From: an uncultured Christensenella sp.
GTDB taxonomy: Bacteria > Bacillota > Clostridia > Christensenellales > UBA3700
Direction of reading: 5' to 3'
NCBI GenBank assembly: GCA_910584975.1
Contig: CAJUEA010000005.1
Location: 1-55,155, forward strand
Length of the DNA stretch: 55,155 bases
This document shows, piece by piece, positions 1 through 8,122 of this stretch. The notes under the pieces are model-generated. The model saw nothing but the letters and a program-made list of their open reading frames with translations. It was not told where the DNA came from and made no database searches. The position numbers and the translations under genes are program-made. The first letter of the stretch is position 1. Each line of letters starts with the position of its first letter.

Positions 1-416
1 CAATCATTGGAAACATAGCACCAAAGACAAAAGCAAGTGAGTTTAAAACAAAACTTGAGGCTCAAACGAGTGTGAATGCAAGTGATATAACCATACACAA
101 AGCAAATGGAACTATTGCAGGAGATAATGATTATATCGGTACTGGATATTATATCAACTATAATGGTAACACAGCAGATAAAATATATCTAAGTGTGTTG
201 GGAGACTTGACAGGCGATGGAATTGTCAACACAATGGATGTAACTTACCTTAATAGGATAATAAGTGGCGATGTCAAGCTTAATACAAATGATATAAAAG
301 ATAAACTAACAATGTTGTCAGCAATAATCCAAAACAAAGGAAACTTGACCACAGCAGATAGTGAGACACTATTGAATTATATCGGTGTAAATGCTGATTT
401 GACAAAATACTTTTAA
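1..416 (+). CDS. C-terminal end of a secreted dockerin-type protein (5' partial)
   Basis: The frame is open from the left edge (codons start at base 3) to the TAA ending at 416, so only about 137 C-terminal residues are visible and the true start lies outside the window. The segment GDLTGDGIVNTMDVTYL followed by NRIISGD resembles the first calcium-binding half of a type I dockerin repeat (D-x-N/D-x-D-G-x-x-N-x-x-D). A second, more degenerate half (KGNLTTADSETLLNYIG) lies about 40 residues later. Dockerins anchor extracellular enzymes or surface proteins to cohesins, or cap secreted proteins. The rest is Asn/Thr-rich and extracellular in style. No catalytic domain is visible, so the function of the whole protein is unknown. 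Dockerin-like is an inference from one good repeat half. Confidence 0.55.
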   Translation, partial: IIGNIAPKTKASEFKTKLEAQTSVNASDITIHKANGTIAGDNDYIGTGYYINYNGNTADKIYLSVLGDLTGDGIVNTMDVTYLNRIISGDVKLNTNDIKDKLTMLSAIIQNKGNLTTADSETLLNYIGVNADLTKYF

Positions 417-421
417 AAGAT

Positions 422-455
422 AAACAAGGTAAAAGTTGAGACTTTTACCTTGTTT
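422..455 (+). terminator. Hairpin after the dockerin-like gene
   Basis: A perfect 14-bp stem (422-435 with 442-455) encloses a 6-nt loop, starting 6 nt after the stop codon. The T-tract is short, so termination strength is uncertain. Confidence 0.6.
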
Positions 456-463
456 GCTATTCC

Positions 464-485
464 CCACAAAATAGCTATTTTGTGG
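464..485. repeat. 22-bp perfect palindrome
   Basis: CCACAAAAT, then the palindromic centre AGCT, then ATTTTGTGG. It lies between the first terminator and the interspersed repeat copies. It could be a second terminator stem or the edge of the repeat cluster. Confidence 0.6.
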
Positions 486-506
486 AACCCACTTAGTATG
501 TTTTGT

Positions 507-533
507 GTCATTCCGAGCTTGTCGAGGAATCTC
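507..533 (+). repeat. Intergenic GTCATTCCGAGC-type repeat, copy 1
   Basis: GTCATTCCGAGCTTGTCGAG followed by GAATCTC. Matching copies lie inverted at 588-616 and direct at 706-736. REP-like intergenic elements of this form are seen in many bacterial genomes. Confidence 0.7.
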
Positions 534-587
534 AAATTAAGCTTGTGTATAATAAAATGTTAACTTATTTACTCAACAAGCAGAGTT

Positions 588-616
588 TGAGATGTTTCGA
601 CTCCGCTCAACATGAC
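588..616 (-). repeat. Intergenic GTCAT...GAGC repeat, inverted copy 2
   Basis: On the - strand it reads GTCATGTTGAGCGGAGTCGA then AACATCTCA, about 80% identical to copies 1 and 3. With copy 1 it could form a long stem-loop. Confidence 0.65.
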
Positions 617-663
617 ATAACCAATGTGATTCTTTAAAAATCTTGAAATGCACTGCTATTATT

Positions 664-693
664 GCTCGAAATGACATGACCAATGTCATTCGA
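664..693. repeat. Partial repeat pair (TCGAAATGACAT / ATGTCATTCGA)
   Basis: An imperfect inverted repeat containing two half-copies of the GTCATTC end of the family, between copies 2 and 3. Confidence 0.45.
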
Positions 694-705
694 TTTATTT
701 ATTTT

Positions 706-736
706 GTCATCCCGAGCGTAGTCGAGGGATCTCGAA
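706..736 (+). repeat. Intergenic GTCATCCCGAGC-type repeat, copy 3
   Basis: GTCATCCCGAGCGTAGTCGA then GGGATCTCGAA. It differs from copy 1 at a few positions that change together on the two sides (TTCC..GGAAT becomes TCCC..GGGAT), as expected of a conserved foldback element. Confidence 0.7.
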
Positions 737-853
737 CTGTGCTTATTGAGTGAATTAAAAGCTATCATTTTTTGTTGAGCAAAGGTAAAACAATAATTTT
801 GACAATATAAAAACTTTTTTTAATTATAATAAAGATATAAAAGGAGCAAAGTA

Positions 854-883
854 TTGACAATTTGTGGAAAAGTGTTGTAAAAT
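854..883 (+). promoter_or_regulatory. rarA promoter
   Basis: TTGACA (854-859), an 18-bp spacer and TAAAAT (878-883). The predicted transcription start falls on or next to the rarA ATG at 890. Confidence 0.6.
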
Positions 884-889
884 AATTAT

Positions 890-2188
890 ATGGATAATTT
901 ATTTGAATGTATGGAAAACACCCATAAATTAGCGCCACTTGCTGAGAGAATGCGCCCTACAAATTTGGATAATTTTGTGGGACAATCACACATTGTTGGC
1001 AAAGGCAAGTTGTTAAGGCGTGCGATTGCAGCAGATAGCCTTGGCAGTATTATTTTTTATGGGCCACCTGGCTGTGGAAAAACTACGCTTGCAAACATTA
1101 TTGCAAACACTACAAAGGCAGATTTTGTGAGGTTGAATGCTGTTTCCAGTGGTGTAGCTGAGGCAAAAAAAGTGATTGAAGAGGCAAAAGAACGATTGCA
1201 GATGTATGGCAGAAAAACATATTTATTGCTTGACGAGTGTCATCGTTGGAATAAGGCTCAATCAGATTCTGTTCTTGCGGGAATTGAACAAGGATATATC
1301 GTTTTTATTGGTTCGACTACGGAAAATCCTTTTATTTCAATGACAAGGGCGATTGTTTCCAGATGCAGAATTTTTGAGTTTAAAAAGTTGAGTTCAGAGG
1401 ACATAAAAAGTGCTTTGACTGCTGCGATAACGGATAAGGAAAATGGGCTTGGAAATTACGATATAAAAATTTCAGATGATGCGCTTGGGCACATTGTTTG
1501 GGCAAGTGATGGAGATTTGAGGACGGCATACAACGCTTTGGAACTAGCTGTTGTGACAACCACGCCTGACAATAGTGGCAAAATTGTGATTGACAAAGAA
1601 ATTGCAGAAGAGTCTATTCAAAAGAAAGCACTTTCTGTTGACGAATCTATGTATTATGATATGCTTAGTGCATTTTGCAAAAGCCTTAGGGGCAGTGATG
1701 CAGACGCAGCAGTATATTGGGCAATTAGGCTTATTGAAAGTGGTTGTGACCCTATGCTTATTGCAAGAAGGCTTATTGCACATAGTGCAGAAGATGTTGG
1801 CATGGCAGATCCACTTGCACAACTTATGGCGACTTCAGCAATGTTTGCTATTCAAAATATTGGTATGCCTGAAGGGCGATTGCCACTTGTAAACAGCATA
1901 ATTTATGTGTGTGAGGCAAGTAAATCAAACAGCGTTGTCAACGCATTGGATAAAGCTGTGGAATTGGTCAATAAATCTAAGGATGACAATGTGCCAATGT
2001 ATTTGAGAGATGCAAACTTTAAACTGGAAAAAGTTGAAGGTTATAAATATCCACATTTGTTTGGTGGTTGGGTTGAGCAACAATATTTGCCTGACAGCTT
2101 GAGGGATGAAAAACTTTATATTCCTTCAAAAAATGGAAAAGAGGCAAATCTTGTTAGGGCAAAAGTTGTAAAAAGAAACAAAGGTTGA
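890..2188 (+). CDS. rarA: Replication-associated recombination protein RarA (MgsA-type AAA+ ATPase)
   Basis: A 432-residue AAA+ ATPase that acts at stalled replication forks as a clamp-loader-like protein. The N-terminus PLAERMRPTNLDNFVGQSHI is the family signature. Walker A is GPPGCGKTT (about residues 58-66). Walker B is LLLDECHRWNK, where most relatives have DEIHRFNK, and sensor 1 is GSTTENPF. The C-terminal half matches the RarA tetramerisation region (ending PHLFGGWVEQQYLPD). The usual family start (MDNLF-like) fits the ATG at 890. No Shine-Dalgarno lies upstream, and the predicted -10 ends only 6 nt before the ATG, so the message may be leaderless. Alone in its transcription unit as far as can be seen. 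Confidence 0.93.
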   Translation: MDNLFECMENTHKLAPLAERMRPTNLDNFVGQSHIVGKGKLLRRAIAADSLGSIIFYGPPGCGKTTLANIIANTTKADFVRLNAVSSGVAEAKKVIEEAKERLQMYGRKTYLLLDECHRWNKAQSDSVLAGIEQGYIVFIGSTTENPFISMTRAIVSRCRIFEFKKLSSEDIKSALTAAITDKENGLGNYDIKISDDALGHIVWASDGDLRTAYNALELAVVTTTPDNSGKIVIDKEIAEESIQKKALSVDESMYYDMLSAFCKSLRGSDADAAVYWAIRLIESGCDPMLIARRLIAHSAEDVGMADPLAQLMATSAMFAIQNIGMPEGRLPLVNSIIYVCEASKSNSVVNALDKAVELVNKSKDDNVPMYLRDANFKLEKVEGYKYPHLFGGWVEQQYLPDSLRDEKLYIPSKNGKEANLVRAKVVKRNKG

Positions 2189-2258
2189 TAGTATTGAATT
2201 AGTAAATTAATTGCCTTTTGTAAGTGTAATTAATACAAATTTTGCAAAAACAGCCTCG

Positions 2259-2273
2259 AAAATCGATACTAAT
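2259..2273 (+). repeat. AAAATCGRTAYTAA motif copy
   Basis: AAAATCGATACTAAT in the rarA-ABC intergenic region. The flank TTTGCAAAAACAGCCTC resembles the flank of the copy at 29359. Confidence 0.6.
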
Positions 2274-2463
2274 TGATCAAAAATTAAGTTTTGTATAGTT
2301 TTAAATGCAAACATAATCATTAAATTTAAAATCAAATTTACATTTGGTTTTTAAATATTAGCAAACACAAACGGCAAATAATGTTTGACATTCAGAGTGT
2401 CTTACAATTATGAAATTTTGATTTTTTAAAGCAGTTTTTTGCAAATTGCTACAAGGAGGATGT

Positions 2464-3423
2464 ATGATTAAAATTGAGAATTTGTCAAAAAAATATAAAA
2501 ATTCTGACAGATTTGCTATTGACAAATTGAATTTAGAGATTAATGACGGAGAAGTTTTTGGCTTTATCGGAAGTAATGGCGCAGGAAAATCCACAACCAT
2601 AAAATGCATAACAGGCATTTTGCCTTTTTCGGATGGTAAAATTGAGGTTGCAGGTTTTGACCTTGCAAAAAATCCTATTGAGGCAAAAAGGAATATCGGT
2701 TATGTGTCTGACAATCACAGCGTTTATGACAAACTTTCTGGAAGAGAATATGTGAATTTTTTGGCGAATGTTTACGGAGTATCAAAGGAGCTTAGGGACA
2801 AAAGACTTAATGACCTTGCTATAAGATTTGATTTGCAAGACAAATTGGACAAATCTATCAAAGAATATTCTCATGGTATGAAACAAAAAATTTGCGTTAT
2901 CGGTGCACTTATTCACGAGCCAAAAGTGTGGATATTGGACGAACCTTTGACAGGTCTTGACCCAAAATCAGCAAAAGAACTTAAAGGACTTATGAGAGAG
3001 CATTGCGAAAAGGGAAATGTAGTGTTTTTCTCTTCCCATGTGCTTGAAGTGGTTGAAAAATTGTGTGACAGAATTGCTATAATCAAAAATGGTCAAATTA
3101 TTGCAACATTCACTATGGATGAGCTTGAGCAAAGACAACAAGGCAAGTCTTTGGAGGATTTCTTCCTTGAAATTACTGCTGATAAAAATGAAACTGAAAT
3201 TCCAATTGTTACAGAAAGTGATAGAAAAGAAAGAATAAGAGCTAGAGTCTTAGAGGAATATAGAAAGTTTATTGATGCTAAAAACAACAAAGAAAATGAT
3301 ATTGAAAGAAATAGCATTGACAATAATTTTTCTGACAGCGTGGATGAGATTGTTGAAACTTTGACGCAGGAAAACGAGTCAAAAATCGATACTAATGACC
3401 AAAATATTGACAAATTGGACTGA
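2464..3423 (+). CDS. ABC transporter ATP-binding protein
   Basis: A 319-residue ATPase subunit of an ABC-2 type exporter. Walker A GSNGAGKST lies near residue 40, the signature YSHGMKQK near 140, Walker B VWILDEPLTGLDP near 160 and the switch histidine in SSHVLEV. The ATG at 2464 has an AGGAGG site 5 nt upstream; an earlier in-frame TTG at 2446 has none. After the ATPase core (about residue 225) comes a 90-residue charged tail, unusual for the family, whose final codons include a copy of the AAAATCGATACTAA repeat (encoding SKIDTN). The permease gene follows 12 nt later, so the two form one operon. The substrate cannot be inferred. Confidence 0.9.
   Translation: MIKIENLSKKYKNSDRFAIDKLNLEINDGEVFGFIGSNGAGKSTTIKCITGILPFSDGKIEVAGFDLAKNPIEAKRNIGYVSDNHSVYDKLSGREYVNFLANVYGVSKELRDKRLNDLAIRFDLQDKLDKSIKEYSHGMKQKICVIGALIHEPKVWILDEPLTGLDPKSAKELKGLMREHCEKGNVVFFSSHVLEVVEKLCDRIAIIKNGQIIATFTMDELEQRQQGKSLEDFFLEITADKNETEIPIVTESDRKERIRARVLEEYRKFIDAKNNKENDIERNSIDNNFSDSVDEIVETLTQENESKIDTNDQNIDKLD
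3382..3396 (+). repeat. AAAATCGRTAYTAA motif copy inside a gene
   Basis: AAAATCGATACTAAT, in frame within the 3' end of the ABC ATPase gene, 28 bp before its stop. The only good + strand copy that is translated. Confidence 0.6.
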
Positions 3424-3435
3424 GTGAGGTGAATT

Positions 3436-5073
3436 ATGACAAAAGCTTTTGTGCCATTGTTTGCCAATAACTTTAGGGTTATGTTTGGCTTAAGCAAGGA
3501 TTATAAACAAAGAAGAAAAGATATTGCAATTTATGCTGTGCTTGCTGCACTTATGTTGCCAGTTCTGATTTTGGTTTGTGTTGGAGTTTATTATGTTTCA
3601 AAAAATGCAACACCAGATATGCTTGTAAGTATGATTTCATCCATAATGTTTGCAAGCGAAGTTGTTGTGTTGTTTTTTGGTGTGCAGTCGTCAATTTCAA
3701 TTTTGTTTTTTGCAAAAGACAATGAATTGTTAATGGCTTTGCCTGTTACGGGGCTTGATATATTTTTGTCAAAATTTTTGACTATTTATTTGTTGCATTT
3801 AGGGTTGGCATTGCTTATGCAGTTGCCTATTCTGCTGGTTATGGGAATTGCAGTGGGAATAAAAAGTTTTGGTTATTACATTTTGGGTTTGCTTGGTAGC
3901 GTGCTTACTCCATTTATTCCTTTGTTTATTTTAACCATAATTGCTGTGCCACTTGGCTATGTAATAAGTTATTTTAAACGCAACAACTTGGTTGGAACAA
4001 TTTTGGTGTTATTGTTGTTTGGTGGTGTTTTTGCTGGATATTATTATTTGATTTTTGCTTTTCAAAAGGGTGCCCAAAGTGGGGTGCTTGATATGAATGC
4101 GATGCAAGAGGCAATGAAAATAATGTCATACATCATTTATCCAAACACATTTATTGCCACAAGTATGCTTACAACTGGCTTGACAGCATTTAAGAATTTT
4201 GCTATCTTTTTTGCAATCATTGTGGGACTAGCAACTATTTCAGTTTTGCTTTCTGCATTTTTATACAAGAGCAGTGCAAGAAGAGGCTTTGAAAGTGGAA
4301 GCAAAAAAGTTTTGAAGGAAAAAGACAATGAGGTTAAAAGCATTACAAGTTCATTGCTTACAAGAGATATCAAATCTTGCCTTGGCAGCACCGCTAGTGC
4401 AATAAATTACTTGATTGGTTTGGTGCTTTGTCCTATCATTATGGTTATGTTAAGTTTGATTTATAGTGGTGACACTGCTATGGCTGGTGATGCGCCTTTG
4501 AATAGTGTTGCAGTTTCTCTTGCTTTTATTTTTGGTTGTGGAATGAATTATTTTTCCATTGTTGCATTTTCAAGAGAAGGCAGACAAATGGATGTTTTGA
4601 AAATGTTGCCTGTTTCAAGCAAGAAGGTAGTAAATCAAAAGATATTGCTTTCTGTTTGTTATACTATTGCCATTGACATAGTTTTGCTTGTTAGTATGTT
4701 TATTGCAAAAATAAACTATGTTACAATTTTGATGTTGTTTATTTGCGTTTTGATTGCAGGTAGTTCAACAGGCATATTCGGAATTTATTTTGATTTGAAA
4801 TCGCCTAATTTTATATGGAATACTCACAAGGAATTGTTTAAAAACAACTCAAAATCATTAACAAATATGGCATTGGCTTTGCCACTTATGATTTTTGCAA
4901 TTGCTGGTAACATTTGTTTTGATGTTGTTTTTGCAGAGGCTTCTCCTAATGTTGCAATAAGAAGTTTTATGGGAATGTTGCCTGCCTTTATCCTGTCAAT
5001 TGTTTATGCGAGTTTGGCAGTTTTGTGGGTATATCCAAAACTTGAAAAAATGTATGAATGTTTGGAGATATAA
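3436..5073 (+). CDS. ABC-2 type exporter permease
   Basis: A 545-residue polytopic membrane protein, with about 12 hydrophobic segments in two halves separated by a soluble charged stretch near residues 280-310. It starts 12 nt after the partner ATPase gene with a GAGGTG ribosome site, so it is the membrane half of the same exporter. The region FFAKDNELLMALPVTGLDIF resembles the cytosolic coupling segment seen in large ABC-2 permeases (ELLLALPIS-type), and a second copy of the theme (MDVLKMLPVSSKKVV) appears around residue 395. This suggests a duplicated-half architecture. The cargo is unknown. Confidence 0.8.
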   Translation: MTKAFVPLFANNFRVMFGLSKDYKQRRKDIAIYAVLAALMLPVLILVCVGVYYVSKNATPDMLVSMISSIMFASEVVVLFFGVQSSISILFFAKDNELLMALPVTGLDIFLSKFLTIYLLHLGLALLMQLPILLVMGIAVGIKSFGYYILGLLGSVLTPFIPLFILTIIAVPLGYVISYFKRNNLVGTILVLLLFGGVFAGYYYLIFAFQKGAQSGVLDMNAMQEAMKIMSYIIYPNTFIATSMLTTGLTAFKNFAIFFAIIVGLATISVLLSAFLYKSSARRGFESGSKKVLKEKDNEVKSITSSLLTRDIKSCLGSTASAINYLIGLVLCPIIMVMLSLIYSGDTAMAGDAPLNSVAVSLAFIFGCGMNYFSIVAFSREGRQMDVLKMLPVSSKKVVNQKILLSVCYTIAIDIVLLVSMFIAKINYVTILMLFICVLIAGSSTGIFGIYFDLKSPNFIWNTHKELFKNNSKSLTNMALALPLMIFAIAGNICFDVVFAEASPNVAIRSFMGMLPAFILSIVYASLAVLWVYPKLEKMYECLEI

Positions 5074-5084
5074 TAGGAGATAAT

Positions 5085-5501
5085 ATGAACAGAGTTATGG
5101 CTTTGGATTTTGGCGATGCTAGAATTGGAATTGCTATGAGCGATATTATGAAAATTATTGCAAATGGCTATGAAACTTATAAAAGAGTGAGCGAAGAAAA
5201 AGATTTGCAATATATTGCTGCACTTGTAAAACCCAATATGGTGGATGAAATTGTTTTTGGTCTTCCTATCAATATGGATGGAACTGAAGGTGACAGAGTG
5301 CTTAAAACAAGAGCTTTTGCAGAAAAACTTTCTGAGCTTGTGCCACAAGTGAAAATTTGCTTTCAAGATGAAAGACTTACAACCGTAACAGGAGAAAGAA
5401 TGCTTATTGAGGCAGGTGTTCGCAGAGAAAAACGCAAAGGTGTGATTGACAAAATTGCTGCAACAATAATATTGCAACAATTCCTTGATTGCAAAAGATA
5501 A
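5085..5501 (+). CDS. ruvX: Putative pre-16S rRNA nuclease / Holliday junction resolvase-like YqgF (RuvX)
   Basis: A 138-residue RNase H-fold protein. The family motifs are in order: ALDFGDARIGIAMSD at the N-terminus (first catalytic Asp), VFGLPINMDGTEG in the middle, QDERLTT (catalytic Glu region) and a final DKIAATIILQQFL with the last conserved Asp. The family acts in 5' maturation of 16S rRNA. The ATG at 5085 is preceded by AGGAGA; an in-frame ATG at 5058 would overlap the permease end and is unlikely. It lies 11 nt after the ABC permease, and the DUF1292 gene follows, the same neighbour as yrrK-yrzB of Bacillus subtilis. Confidence 0.93.
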   Translation: MNRVMALDFGDARIGIAMSDIMKIIANGYETYKRVSEEKDLQYIAALVKPNMVDEIVFGLPINMDGTEGDRVLKTRAFAEKLSELVPQVKICFQDERLTTVTGERMLIEAGVRREKRKGVIDKIAATIILQQFLDCKR

Positions 5502-5564
5502 TAATTGTCAATGGAGTTTTGATATAATATTTATTGAAAATTGCAGGTATTTTTTTAAAAGGTA

Positions 5565-5593
5565 TTGACAATATTTGGTAAATATACTACAAT
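5565..5593 (+). promoter_or_regulatory. Promoter of the DUF1292 gene
   Basis: TTGACA (5565-5570), a 17-bp spacer, TACAAT (5588-5593). An AAGGAGG ribosome site lies at 5610-5616. Confidence 0.75.
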
Positions 5594-5626
5594 TTAGTTA
5601 TGGCATAATAAGGAGGTTAAAATATT

Positions 5627-5995
5627 ATGGCTGATGTTAAGGATGAGATGATGGAAGAAGAGTGTGATATTATTACACTTGTAGATATGGATGGTAACGA
5701 TGTTGATTTTTATCATGTAGCAACAATTGATTATAAAGATAAATGGTATATTTTCTTGCAACCTGTTGAGCCTATTGACGGCATTGCTGAGGACGAAGTT
5801 ATTATTTATGAGCTTGGTGTGGACGAAGATGGCGACGACAAATTTATCCCTATTGAGGATGAGGCTTTGTTGAATGAAGTGTTCAATGAATATTTGAAGG
5901 AAGCTGAGGAAGAAGGTTTTTGTGATTGTGATGACGATTGCGAAGGTGATTGTGATTGTGGTTGCAACGGCTGTAAACTTGGCGAGTGTGACTAA
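5627..5995 (+). CDS. DUF1292 family protein with a cysteine/aspartate-rich tail
   Basis: A 122-residue acidic cytosolic protein. Residues 11-95 match the DUF1292 (YrzB-like) pattern: DIITLVDMDGNDVDFYHVAT, then YIFLQPV and EDEVIIYELGVDEDG. The family function is unknown, but the gene sits next to yqgF-type genes in many Firmicutes, as here. The last 25 residues are unusual: FCDCDDDCEGDCDCGCNGC ending KLGECD. They hold eight cysteines spaced by Asp, Glu and Gly, like a small metal-binding tail. It has its own strong promoter and terminator. The cysteine tail could bind Zn, Fe or Cu; that is inference. Confidence 0.85.
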   Translation: MADVKDEMMEEECDIITLVDMDGNDVDFYHVATIDYKDKWYIFLQPVEPIDGIAEDEVIIYELGVDEDGDDKFIPIEDEALLNEVFNEYLKEAEEEGFCDCDDDCEGDCDCGCNGCKLGECD

Positions 5996-6006
5996 TTTAA
6001 AATTAT

Positions 6007-6044
6007 GGCAAATTACGCTTTTGTGGGGTAGTTTGCCTTTTTTT
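6007..6044 (+). terminator. Terminator of the DUF1292 gene
   Basis: A 10-bp stem with one mismatch (GGCAAATTAC with GTAGTTTGCC), followed by seven T. Confidence 0.8.
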
Positions 6045-6121
6045 ATTGAAATATAAATTGTTTTGTATTTAAGCAGTTTATGTTCATTTAAAGCATATTG
6101 CTGAGGTAGTTTGGAGAAATA

Positions 6122-6745
6122 ATGAAACTAGAAGATTTGAAAAAACAGGTTAGGTCGGGTGCATTATATTCGTGTGATGATGAAGAACTGGCTGTGGATC
6201 AACTAAAATATTTGCAAAAGCTTTATAAATATAACAAAACAAAGCCAATGCAACAAAAAAAAAGAGAAAAAATGCTTAAGGCTATGTTTGCAGAAATAGG
6301 CGAAAATTGCTATATTGAAACACCTTTCAGAAGTAATTGGGGTGGTAGCAATGTGCATTTTGGCAAAAATATTTATGCAAACTTCAATTTGACATTGGTG
6401 GATGATGCTGACATTTATGTTGGAGACAGCACAATGTTTGGACCAAATGTAATTGTTTGTACAGCAGGGCATCCTATAAATGCAAAATTGAGAGAGCAAG
6501 TTTATGAATTTAACATTCCTATACATATTGGAAAAAATGTTTGGATTGGTGCAAACAGCGTTATTTTGCCAGGAGTTACCATTGGGGATAATTCCGTTAT
6601 AGGGGCTGGTAGCATTGTAACCAAAGATATTCCAAGCAATGTTGTTGCGTTTGGTATACCTTGCAAAGTGCAAAGAGAAATAAGCGAAAAAGACGACAAG
6701 TTTTATTTTAAAGATATGCAAATTGACCCAGAATTGCTAAAATAG
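6122..6745 (+). CDS. Sugar O-acetyltransferase, maltose/galactoside acetyltransferase type
   Basis: A 207-residue left-handed beta-helix acetyltransferase that uses acetyl-CoA to acetylate a sugar or similar acceptor. The N-terminal helical cap (residues 1-60) matches the Mac domain. Hexapeptide repeats run from about residue 75 to 190. TAGHPINA holds the catalytic histidine, and IHIGKNVWIGANSVILPGVT with IGDNSVIGAGSIVTKDIP are the typical acetyl-CoA-binding coils. A GGAGA site lies 5 nt before the ATG. A related enzyme is encoded at 36868-37470. The true acceptor is unknown; substrate names in this family are weak guides. Confidence 0.88.
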   Translation: MKLEDLKKQVRSGALYSCDDEELAVDQLKYLQKLYKYNKTKPMQQKKREKMLKAMFAEIGENCYIETPFRSNWGGSNVHFGKNIYANFNLTLVDDADIYVGDSTMFGPNVIVCTAGHPINAKLREQVYEFNIPIHIGKNVWIGANSVILPGVTIGDNSVIGAGSIVTKDIPSNVVAFGIPCKVQREISEKDDKFYFKDMQIDPELLK

Positions 6746-7095
6746 TTTTTGATACAAAATTAAAAATTTTAATGAATTTTAATTTTGCTTTGTATGACAG
6801 AATTTGTTATTGTTAAGCAAATGTTTGTTTTTCAGTAAATTATAGTTTTATTTTACAAAGCAACAATTATTGTGTTTATTTTTCTAAAAATGAATTTTTA
6901 TAGCAAAAAAGAAGTAGTATATTTAAGTGAATGTTTATCTCAAAAAGAATGGATAAACGCAAATTATTATTAATAACGCAAGTTCTCAGTCAGAAAAATA
7001 CTAGATATAGCTGTTTTTTTGATTAAAAAATTAAATTGAATTTAAGATATTTTTTAATTTTGTAATTTTACTTTTTTATTTAGATATAGCAAATA
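6746..7095. other. AT-rich gap with two foldbacks
   Basis: Right after the acetyltransferase stop, 6752-6766 can pair with 6777-6795 as a long AT-only hairpin (outer stem ATACAAA/TTTGTAT), a possible terminator. GTTTATC (933-939) and GATAAAC (952-958) form a second perfect 7-bp hairpin at 6933-6958. No gene or recognised RNA was seen. Confidence 0.4.
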
Positions 7096-7124
7096 TTGAC
7101 ATATATCAAAAAAAATGATAAAAT
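7096..7124 (+). promoter_or_regulatory. Promoter of the 7158 membrane-protein gene
   Basis: TTGACA (7096-7101), a 17-bp spacer, TAAAAT (7119-7124), followed by AAGGAG and the ATG at 7158. Confidence 0.75.
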
Positions 7125-7157
7125 AAACTATTCAATAACATAAGGAGTTTATTTGTT

Positions 7158-7622
7158 ATGAAAAAAGAAAAAAACAATAACACTACAGATTTGTTTGAAT
7201 CATTCTTGCCTGATAGAGTTAAAGACGATCCAAATGAAAATTTGAAAAAAGAGAAAAAACTTTATACCATTATTTTTATTGTGGTTTGTTCATTAATGCT
7301 TGCTGCAAATCTTATCAGTATGATTATAGCTTTTTGCTTAAGCCTAGCATCTGGTTTCAGTGCACTTTTTGTAGGATTTATCAATGTGGCTGTGGATATT
7401 CTTTTGATTGGTTTGTTGATTGTTGTGGCGCACAATATTTCAAAAATGACAAGGGCAACTTTGTTTATGTGCAGCAAAATGATGAAAGATGAAAAAAGAT
7501 ATATGGAACAAAACAAATTGAATAATGATGAAGAGTCTGAAGAGATAACTGAAGAGGAACAATCAGAAGATGACAACGAGGAAGAAGGCAGAGAAGTTGA
7601 GGCAGAAATTGAAATTGTGTAA
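7158..7622 (+). CDS. Two-helix membrane protein with an acidic tail, function unknown
   Basis: A 154-residue protein that I do not recognise. Residues 1-33 are polar and charged with a Lys-rich end, consistent with a cytosolic start. Residues 36-95 are hydrophobic and could form two or three membrane helices (KLYTIIFIVVCSLMLAANL, and GFINVAVDILLIGLLIVV). The last 40 residues are almost all Glu, Asp and Ser. It has its own sigma-A promoter upstream and a rho-independent terminator downstream, so it is a monocistronic gene. The KMTRATLFMCSKMMKDEKRY stretch after the helices is basic, probably facing the cytosol. Confidence 0.7.
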   Translation: MKKEKNNNTTDLFESFLPDRVKDDPNENLKKEKKLYTIIFIVVCSLMLAANLISMIIAFCLSLASGFSALFVGFINVAVDILLIGLLIVVAHNISKMTRATLFMCSKMMKDEKRYMEQNKLNNDEESEEITEEEQSEDDNEEEGREVEAEIEIV

Positions 7623-7692
7623 TCTTCTTAGCAATATCTTAAAGTGAAAATTGGCTTTGTACAAATTTTCTCTCAATATTAAAATAAAAATA

Positions 7693-7724
7693 ACGCCTTA
7701 CTAAAAAGTAGGGTGTATTTTTTT
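7693..7724 (+). terminator. Terminator of the 7158 gene
   Basis: ACGCCTTAC pairs with GTAGGGTGT (two G-U pairs), followed by seven T. Confidence 0.75.
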
Positions 7725-7800
7725 GCACATAAGCCAGTTTTGTTTAAAATCAATGGTTTTTGTCAATAATGATAAAAATTAATCATTAAAGAGGGCGTAT

Positions 7801-8055
7801 ATGAATAAAATTGATGTCGCAAAAAAAAGAGCAGAATTGTTGCAAGGCATTGAAGTTAAACTTGAGGTCAATGAAGGACGAAACAGATTTGTTTGTTATG
7901 AGGGCAAAATAAAAGATTTATATCCTTATGTGTTCACTTTTGTAGCATTTTTGTATGGCAAAGAACGCTTGTTATCTTTCAGTTATGTTGATTTGATGAC
8001 AAAAAGAATAAAAATTTTTCCTGCATCTGAAAAAAGTCAGAATGTTTTGTCATAA
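7801..8055 (+). CDS. veg: Veg family protein
   Basis: An 84-residue protein of the Veg (DUF1021) family, close to the full family length. The family pattern is clear: a short N-terminal helix, then a small beta-barrel with VKLEVNEGRNRF and a G(K)IKDLYPYVFTF segment. In B. subtilis Veg is abundant and affects biofilm matrix genes and spore outgrowth; its biochemical role is not settled. Position supports the call, since veg lies just upstream of ispE in Bacillus and two genes upstream here. A GAGGG site precedes the ATG. Confidence 0.88.
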   Translation: MNKIDVAKKRAELLQGIEVKLEVNEGRNRFVCYEGKIKDLYPYVFTFVAFLYGKERLLSFSYVDLMTKRIKIFPASEKSQNVLS

Positions 8056-8122
8056 TTTTTAATCCTCTGCAATAAATTAGTATAGGTAAAAGGTGCCGTC
8101 AATTTATTATTTTGGAGGATTT

